46,965 nt of DNA, taken from NCBI RefSeq assembly GCF_003943815.1, contig NZ_RJNA01000009.1:22609-69573 (forward strand). The letters are read 5' to 3'. A program made the position numbers and the translations under genes. The notes beneath the pieces are model-generated. The model was given only the letters and a program-made list of their open reading frames with translations, made no database searches and had not been told where the DNA came from. This document shows positions 42,252 to 46,965 of this stretch, piece after piece. This DNA is from Streptococcus cristatus. GTDB taxonomy: Bacteria > Bacillota > Bacilli > Lactobacillales > Streptococcaceae. The number at the start of each line of letters is the position of its first letter. Position 1 is the first letter of the stretch.

Positions 42252-43208
42252 ATGTCAGACAAAAAAAATATGAAGCTTTTCTCCCTCAATTCCAATCACT
42301 CAATTGCTGAGAAGATTGCTGAAGCTGCCGGAGTACCTTTAGGCAAGCTTTCTTCCCGCCAATTTTCCGATGGCGAGATTCAGATCAACATTGAGGAGAG
42401 TGTTCGTGGCTATGATATCTATATCATCCAGTCTACCAGCTTCCCAGTCAATAATCACTTGATGGAGCTATTGATAATGGTTGACGCTTGTAAACGGGCA
42501 AGTGCTAATACCGTAACTGTGGTTATGCCCTATTTCGGTTATGCCCGCCAAGATCGGACAGCTGCTCCTCGCGAGCCAATTACTGCAAAACTCGTGGCCA
42601 ATATGCTTGTTGGGGCTGGCGTAGACAGAGTTATTTCACTTGACCTTCACGCTGTCCAAGTACAAGGCTTCTTTGATATTCCTGTTGACAACCTCTTCAC
42701 TATTCCATTGTTTGCTGAGCATTATTGCAATATGGGATTAACTGGCGAGGATGTTGTCGTCGTTAGCCCGAAAAATTCTGGCGTGAAACGCGCTCGTAGT
42801 TTGGCGGAATATCTCGACGCTCCAATCGCCATCATCGACTATGGTGAAGATGAAGCAGGACGCTCCGAAGGATATATTATCGGTGAGGTTGAAGGCAAAA
42901 AAGCAATTTTGATTGACGATATCTTGAATACCGGTCGTACCTTCTCAGAAGCTGCTAAAATCGTTGAACGTGAAGGAGCTGTCGAAATCTATGCTGTCTC
43001 AAGTCATGGTTTATTTGCAGATGAAGCTGCAGACTTACTAGATAGTGTTCCTATCCGAGAAATCTTGGTGACTGATTCTGTTGATACCAAAGAAAAGACT
43101 CCGAAGAATGTTCACTACATCACAGCCAGCGAGTTGATTGGCGATGCTATCGTGCGTATTCAAGAAAGAAAACCAGTCAGCCCACTTTTTGCTTTTCAAA
43201 AGAAATAA
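42252..43208 (+). CDS. prs2: PRPP synthetase paralogue Prs2 with altered active site
   Basis: 318-aa ribose-phosphate pyrophosphokinase homologue, started at the ATG at 42252 to match pneumococcal Prs2; an ATG at 42240 touches the ribosome site. The N-terminal half is well kept ([54 protein letters not shown]). Three catalytic regions differ from active Prs. The DKRR flexible loop that carries catalytic Lys/Arg reads DYGED (196-200). SPDxGG reads SPKNSG. The PRPP loop DDxxDTxGT reads DDILNTGRT. It may not make PRPP and could be a regulatory partner of a second Prs elsewhere. Confidence 0.88.
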   Translation: MSDKKNMKLFSLNSNHSIAEKIAEAAGVPLGKLSSRQFSDGEIQINIEESVRGYDIYIIQSTSFPVNNHLMELLIMVDACKRASANTVTVVMPYFGYARQDRTAAPREPITAKLVANMLVGAGVDRVISLDLHAVQVQGFFDIPVDNLFTIPLFAEHYCNMGLTGEDVVVVSPKNSGVKRARSLAEYLDAPIAIIDYGEDEAGRSEGYIIGEVEGKKAILIDDILNTGRTFSEAAKIVEREGAVEIYAVSSHGLFADEAADLLDSVPIREILVTDSVDTKEKTPKNVHYITASELIGDAIVRIQERKPVSPLFAFQKK

Positions 43209-43219
43209 GGGATAAATTT

Positions 43220-44332
43220 GTGATTTATTTAGATAATGCTGCTACGACTGCCTTGTCACCTGCTGCAATTGAGTCTATGACTCAGGCAATGACAGTCTTC
43301 GGTAATCCATCCAGTACCCACAGCCACGGGCGAGAAGCTAAAAAACTGCTCCGACAAGCTCGCGAAGATATTGCTAAAGTTCTACACACACAAAGCAAAA
43401 ATATCCTCTTCACCTCAGGTGCTACTGAAAGCAATAACACTGCTATTAAGGGCTATGCCCTGCGCCATCAGAATCAAGGCAAGCATATTATCACTACGGC
43501 CATTGAACACCATGCTGTTTTAGAGCCCGTTGAATACTTGGTGGAGCACTTTGGTTTTGAAGTCACTATTATTCAGCCAGTAGATGGGCAAATCCGAACT
43601 GAAGATATCAAGAATGCCCTCAGACCAGATACTATCCTTGTCTCAGTAATGGCTGTCAACAATGAAACAGGCTATATTTTGCCGATTCAAGAAATTGGTA
43701 AATTGCTAAAAGATCATCCTGCTGCCTTCCACGTTGATGCGGTCCAAGCCGTCGGCAAGCTCCCCATCTATCCTGAAGAATGGGGAATCAATTTCCTGAG
43801 TGCATCAGCTCATAAATTCCATGGTCCAAAAGGGGTGGGATTTCTCTATGCTGACCAGATGGATTTTGATAATTTCATGCATGGCGGTGATCAAGAAAAC
43901 AAGCATCGAGCGGGTACAGAAAACCTCGTTTCTATTGTCGGGATGGCAACTGCCCTTTCTGAAAATGTTGCCTACTTAGAGGAAAATCTTGAGCATGCCC
44001 AGCAGTTAAAAGATACTTTACTGAACAACATAGCGGATATAGACTACTACCTAAACGAAAGTCAGCCTAGCCTGCCTTATGTTATCAATATCGGATTTCC
44101 AAACCGAAAGAATGATCTTATCTTGCTTCAAATGGACCTTAATGGCTTTTCAATCTCGACCGGCTCTGCTTGTACAGCTGGTGCTGTTCAGCCCAGCCAT
44201 GTCCTTCAAGCCTTATATGGCTCTAACTCTGAGCGCCTAAAAGAATCCATTCGCATCAGTGTGTCAGATCAAACAAACATCCAAGAAATCAAACTATTCA
44301 GCCAAAAACTAAAAGAAATACTAGGAGGATAA
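43220..44332 (+). CDS. Cysteine desulfurase (NifS/IscS-like)
   Basis: 370-aa PLP enzyme that takes sulfur from cysteine as a protein persulfide. GTG start at 43220 with AAGG nine bases upstream. MIYLDNAATTALSP N-terminus, PLP Lys in SASAHKFHGPKGVGFLY, active Cys in STGSACTAGAVQPS near residue 315. Likely sulfur donor for tRNA thiolation rather than Fe-S assembly because no SUF/ISC genes are adjacent, an inference. Co-transcribed with prs2 (11-bp gap) and the DUF1831 gene (1-bp gap). Confidence 0.92.
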   Translation: MIYLDNAATTALSPAAIESMTQAMTVFGNPSSTHSHGREAKKLLRQAREDIAKVLHTQSKNILFTSGATESNNTAIKGYALRHQNQGKHIITTAIEHHAVLEPVEYLVEHFGFEVTIIQPVDGQIRTEDIKNALRPDTILVSVMAVNNETGYILPIQEIGKLLKDHPAAFHVDAVQAVGKLPIYPEEWGINFLSASAHKFHGPKGVGFLYADQMDFDNFMHGGDQENKHRAGTENLVSIVGMATALSENVAYLEENLEHAQQLKDTLLNNIADIDYYLNESQPSLPYVINIGFPNRKNDLILLQMDLNGFSISTGSACTAGAVQPSHVLQALYGSNSERLKESIRISVSDQTNIQEIKLFSQKLKEILGG

Positions 44333-44333
44333 G

Positions 44334-44681
44334 ATGGCTTTTCAAACATCTGTTAGCTTAGCAAACTGCGACTTCACCTACTCACTCCATCCAAATGTTA
44401 AGAAATTTACCTTGCGGGACAATACATTTGCTGAAACAAAAGTTGGTAATTACGAGCTTTCTCGCTTACTTGAAGCTGTCCCTAATAGTGGCGATGGATT
44501 CTTGCTTAAGATTATCGTCAATAAAGATCTAAGCGGAGTTAAAATCAATATTACGGACAAGTCTGGTTTAAGATTGGTTAATATCTTCAAATCAGAAAAA
44601 CACCATATTATTCAGCAAAAATTCTATTTCTTGATGGATAGTTTAGTTGAAAGAGACATTTTTGAAAAAACACCCCAATAA
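44334..44681 (+). CDS. DUF1831 family protein
   Basis: 115 aa, small soluble alpha/beta protein starting MAFQTSVSLANCDFTYSL. It recurs in Firmicutes directly after a NifS-like cysteine desulfurase, as here (AGGAGG ribosome site inside the end of that gene, 1-bp gap). A role as a desulfurase partner is plausible from synteny only. No catalytic motif is seen. It ends at a terminator. Confidence 0.8.
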   Translation: MAFQTSVSLANCDFTYSLHPNVKKFTLRDNTFAETKVGNYELSRLLEAVPNSGDGFLLKIIVNKDLSGVKINITDKSGLRLVNIFKSEKHHIIQQKFYFLMDSLVERDIFEKTPQ

Positions 44682-44712
44682 GCGAAATTCTAAGAATTTT
44701 GCTTATTTCTAT
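44677..44712 (+). terminator. Terminator of the prs2-nifS-DUF1831 operon
   Basis: AATAAGCGAAATTC / GAATTTTGCTTATT stem with a 3-nt loop, one G-U pair, followed by TCTATTATTTT. Confidence 0.7.
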
Positions 44713-44761
44713 TATTTTAGCTATCTTTATTAGTATAATAATATTTTGTTCATCAAATTAG

Positions 44762-44790
44762 TTGATTTTTTCACAAGCTTTCTATAGAAT
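44762..44790 (+). promoter_or_regulatory. rex promoter
   Basis: TTGATT, 17 nt, TAGAAT. The spacer contains TTCACAA, a Rex half-site, and the complementary TTGTGAA occurs across the GTG start codon, so weak autoregulation is possible. Confidence 0.55.
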
Positions 44791-44814
44791 AGAAGATAGA
44801 AAGGTCGTGATTTT

Positions 44815-45462
44815 GTGAAAACTGAAAAAAGCAATTCTATTCCACGTGCTACTGCTAAGCGGCTCTCCCTCTACTACCGAATTTTCAAGCGATTTAATGC
44901 AGAAAATATTGAAAAGGCCAATTCAAAACAAATCGCAGAGGCGATTGGAATCGACTCTGCGACTGTTCGGCGTGACTTTTCTTACTTCGGTGAGTTAGGT
45001 CGTAGAGGTTTTGGCTACGATGTCAAGAAACTAATGAATTTCTTTGCCAATCTTCTCAATGACAACTCGATTACAAATGTCATGATTGTTGGTGTCGGAA
45101 ATATGGGCCGTGCCCTTTTACACTACCGCTTTCATGAACGGAATAAAATGAAGATTGTAATGGCCTTTGATACAGATGATTATTCTGATGTCGGAACCAC
45201 CACAAATGATGGAATTCCTATTTATGGAATTTCTCAAATAAAAGAAAAGGTCCAAGAAGGAAACGTAAAGACAGCCATTCTGACAGTGCCGAGCGTTAAG
45301 GCACAAGAAGTCGCATCCGTCTTGGTTGATGCTGGCATCAAGGGAATTCTTTGCTTCTCCCCAGTGCACCTATCTGTCCCAAAAGATGTGGTTGTACAAT
45401 ATGTAGACCTAACCAGCGAACTCCAAACATTACTCTACTTCATGAGAAAAGATGATGAGTAA
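44815..45462 (+). CDS. rex: Redox-sensing transcriptional repressor Rex
   Basis: 215 aa. Winged-helix DNA-binding domain ([37 protein letters not shown]) and a Rossmann domain ([18 protein letters not shown]) that senses NADH/NAD+. Rex represses fermentation and NADH-recycling genes. GTG start at 44815 with AGAAAGG ten bases upstream. Followed after 24 bp by the amidotransferase gene, likely in one transcript. Confidence 0.96.
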   Translation: MKTEKSNSIPRATAKRLSLYYRIFKRFNAENIEKANSKQIAEAIGIDSATVRRDFSYFGELGRRGFGYDVKKLMNFFANLLNDNSITNVMIVGVGNMGRALLHYRFHERNKMKIVMAFDTDDYSDVGTTTNDGIPIYGISQIKEKVQEGNVKTAILTVPSVKAQEVASVLVDAGIKGILCFSPVHLSVPKDVVVQYVDLTSELQTLLYFMRKDDE

Positions 45463-45486
45463 GGTAAGAAAGGAAACAGACACTTT

Positions 45487-46179
45487 ATGAAAAAACCGAT
45501 TATCGGTATAACAGGAAACCAAAGGGATATTCCCAACGATCAATTTATCCATATCAGTTATACTTCAACTGGCTTTATCGAGGGAGTCAATAAAGTTGGA
45601 GGAATCCCAATTATCTTGCCAATTGGTGATGAAGCCTTAGCTCACACCTATATTACTATGATCGATAAACTGATCCTTACCGGTGGACAAAATGTCCAGC
45701 CTCATTTCTACGGCGAGGAACAGACTATCGAAAGCGATGATTATCTGCTTCAAAGGGATCTATTTGAACTGGCTCTCATCCGAGAGGCGCGGAAACAAAA
45801 TAAGCCTATTTTTGGCGTCTGTCGTGGTACTCAGCTTTACAACGTTGCTATGGGTGGCACACTTCACCAAGACATCGAGAATCACTGGCAAGATAGCACT
45901 GCTCAATACACTACACAGACTATGGTCACTAAAAACGGCTCCATACTCCATGAATTATACGGACCTACTTGTCAAATCAACTCATTCCATCATCAAAGTA
46001 TCAAGGATCTAGCGAAAAATCTAGAAGTTATAGCCTACGATCCTCGGGATAAGGTCATTGAGGCTGTTACCTCGACTGATGGAAGTCCATTTCTTGGTGT
46101 GCAGTGGCATCCAGAATTTCTATTTCCCACAAGAACGGGGGATTTAGCCTTGTTTGATTATGTGGTTAACAAACTTTAG
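45487..46179 (+). CDS. Class I glutamine amidotransferase / gamma-glutamyl-GABA hydrolase-like
   Basis: 230 aa, peptidase C26 family. N-terminus [11 protein letters not shown], catalytic Cys in [18 protein letters not shown], His-Glu in GVQWHPEF near the C-terminus, giving an intact triad. Such enzymes hydrolyse gamma-glutamyl amides, as in PuuD. No polyamine genes are nearby, so the substrate is uncertain. It follows rex and converges on radC, overlapping its end by four bases. Confidence 0.88.
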   Translation: MKKPIIGITGNQRDIPNDQFIHISYTSTGFIEGVNKVGGIPIILPIGDEALAHTYITMIDKLILTGGQNVQPHFYGEEQTIESDDYLLQRDLFELALIREARKQNKPIFGVCRGTQLYNVAMGGTLHQDIENHWQDSTAQYTTQTMVTKNGSILHELYGPTCQINSFHHQSIKDLAKNLEVIAYDPRDKVIEAVTSTDGSPFLGVQWHPEFLFPTRTGDLALFDYVVNKL

Positions 46180-46859
46180 ATCAAATCCGTTTTTTCACGA
46201 TAACTATAATAATCATTTTTTGAAACAATTAAATGATCTAAAAGAACCAACCCCATTAGTTCACAGGCTTCTTTCATGTGTTTGGTGACCTCGTCGTCAT
46301 TCTTACTTGGTAAAGTCACTCCAGAAGGATGATTGTGCACTAGTATAATAGTTGTTGCCAAGTGTTTGAGAGCATAATGCAAAATCTCACGTGGTTCAGC
46401 AATACTTCTAGTTACCGTTCCTACAAAGATTGTCTGCTGATGGATGATCTGGTTTTGACTATTGAGATAAATAGCAACCAAACATTCCTGCTTTTTATCT
46501 CCCAATTCGACCTGCATTTTGCGAGCTAGTTTTTGACTTCCAAGAATTTGCTCCCTCTCCAGCACTTCAGCCTTATTGATACGGCATCCGAGCTCAATAA
46601 TGGCCTGCAACTCAACAGCCTTCACAGGCCCAATTCCTGAAATTGTCTGTAATTCCTGTAAAGTCAAATATTTCAGATCATTCAAACTAGAAATCGATGA
46701 TAAAATCCTTTGAGAAACTTGAAAAACAGTTTCTTTTTTGCTGCCTGTTCGCAAAAATATAGATAGCAATTCCTGATTACTAAGTTTATCCGCTCCTTCT
46801 CTTATCAGCCGTTCACGCGGCATCATACTTATGTCATCCTGCAATGAAATACGATACAT
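46176..46859 (-). CDS. radC: RadC/MPN-domain protein
   Basis: About 227 aa from the ATG at 46859 with AAGGAGG six bases upstream; the 31-residue upstream extension in frame lacks support. Helix-hairpin-helix region [19 protein letters not shown], then the JAMM metal motif [16 protein letters not shown] (HxH plus Ser and Asp). Despite its name it is not an established repair protein; JAMM proteins are typically peptidases. In pneumococcus it belongs to the late competence regulon. Here only a weak CGAAT core with an upstream T-run is seen. Confidence 0.92.
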   Translation of the reverse strand: MYRISLQDDISMMPRERLIREGADKLSNQELLSIFLRTGSKKETVFQVSQRILSSISSLNDLKYLTLQELQTISGIGPVKAVELQAIIELGCRINKAEVLEREQILGSQKLARKMQVELGDKKQECLVAIYLNSQNQIIHQQTIFVGTVTRSIAEPREILHYALKHLATTIILVHNHPSGVTLPSKNDDEVTKHMKEACELMGLVLLDHLIVSKNDYYSYREKTDLI

Positions 46860-46926
46860 ATCAACCTCCTTACTTATTAATTCGCTATTAAGTAAAAAAA
46901 AGAACCTAAATAAATGAACTACATAC

Positions 46927-46952
46927 CAAACGTTTGATAATATATTTATCAA
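46927..46952. promoter_or_regulatory. Two overlapping palindromes upstream of radC
   Basis: CAAACGTTTG (46927-46936) overlaps TTGATAA-TATAT-TTATCAA (46934-46952). Both are perfect inverted repeats about 70-95 bp upstream of radC. Operator-like, regulator unknown; the upstream neighbour is outside the window. Confidence 0.4.
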
Positions 46953-46965
46953 TTGAGGTAGCTCA

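Noticed and set aside
46927..46936. cre site upstream of radC
   Set aside because: CAAACGTTTG shares only the central AAACGTTT with the consensus and misses both flanks.

Overview
This window is chromosomal DNA from a Streptococcus, most like the oral mitis/sanguinis/anginosus side of the genus. The evidence is gene content and order. The relQ-nadK-rluD-pta block diverges from CYTH-prs2-nifS-rex and then puuD-like/radC, as in pneumococcus. dprA carries an exact competence (ComX) box TACGAATA. Other signs are an E3 subunit that carries its own lipoyl domain, a MutY without its Fe-S cysteines, and coaB and coaC as separate genes. The species cannot be fixed from sequence reading alone. I see no rRNA, tRNA, IS element, prophage or CRISPR array.

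Layout. (1) 1-4.7 kb, minus: an acoABC-lpdA type 2-oxoacid/acetoin dehydrogenase operon, cut by the window edge inside E3. (2) 4.9-7.8 kb, minus: two serine esterases and an ATP-grasp ligase of unknown product. (3) 7.8-15.2 kb, minus: housekeeping genes trmFO, a nucleotidyltransferase-like gene, topA, dprA, an acetyltransferase gene, rnhB and rbgA. (4) 15.2-24.3 kb, minus: an accessory short-chain acyl-CoA island. It holds acyl-CoA dehydrogenase, hbd, thiolase, crotonase, a two-subunit CoA-transferase, a LysR regulator, an aberrant acyl-CoA-dehydrogenase-like protein and a metallo-hydrolase. (5) 24.5-32.5 kb, minus: a stand-alone ATP-cone protein, a GNAT protein, a membrane protein, dapA, asd, a small RNA resembling the asd RNA motif, an AlkD-like protein, a lipoprotein/membrane protein pair and fhs. 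(6) 32.7-36.9 kb, plus: coaB, coaC, an ECF S-component, pgm and a thioredoxin-like gene. (7) 36.9-41.5 kb, minus: mutY, pta, rluD-family, nadK, relQ. (8) 41.6-46.2 kb, plus: CYTH, prs2, nifS-like, DUF1831, rex, a class I amidotransferase; radC is convergent at the end.

How the parts work together. The dehydrogenase complex and Pta feed and drain acetyl-CoA. The acyl-CoA island can interconvert acetyl-CoA and C4 acyl-CoA and exchange CoA with free acids. Its leading promoter has two near-consensus CcpA (cre) sites just downstream of the -10. Similar cre sites lie at the pgm promoter and inside the relQ-to-pta promoter, so several acetyl-CoA and sugar-phosphate genes here look catabolite controlled.

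Points most worth a second look: the acyl-CoA island with no ETF genes and a catalytically odd second dehydrogenase; the shared promoter 10-mer and operator-like dyad inside that island; a diverged two-copy microprotein repeat between the asd-type RNA and asd; a PRPP-synthetase paralogue whose catalytic loop is gone; the esterase/ATP-grasp operon; and a likely leaderless coaB message.
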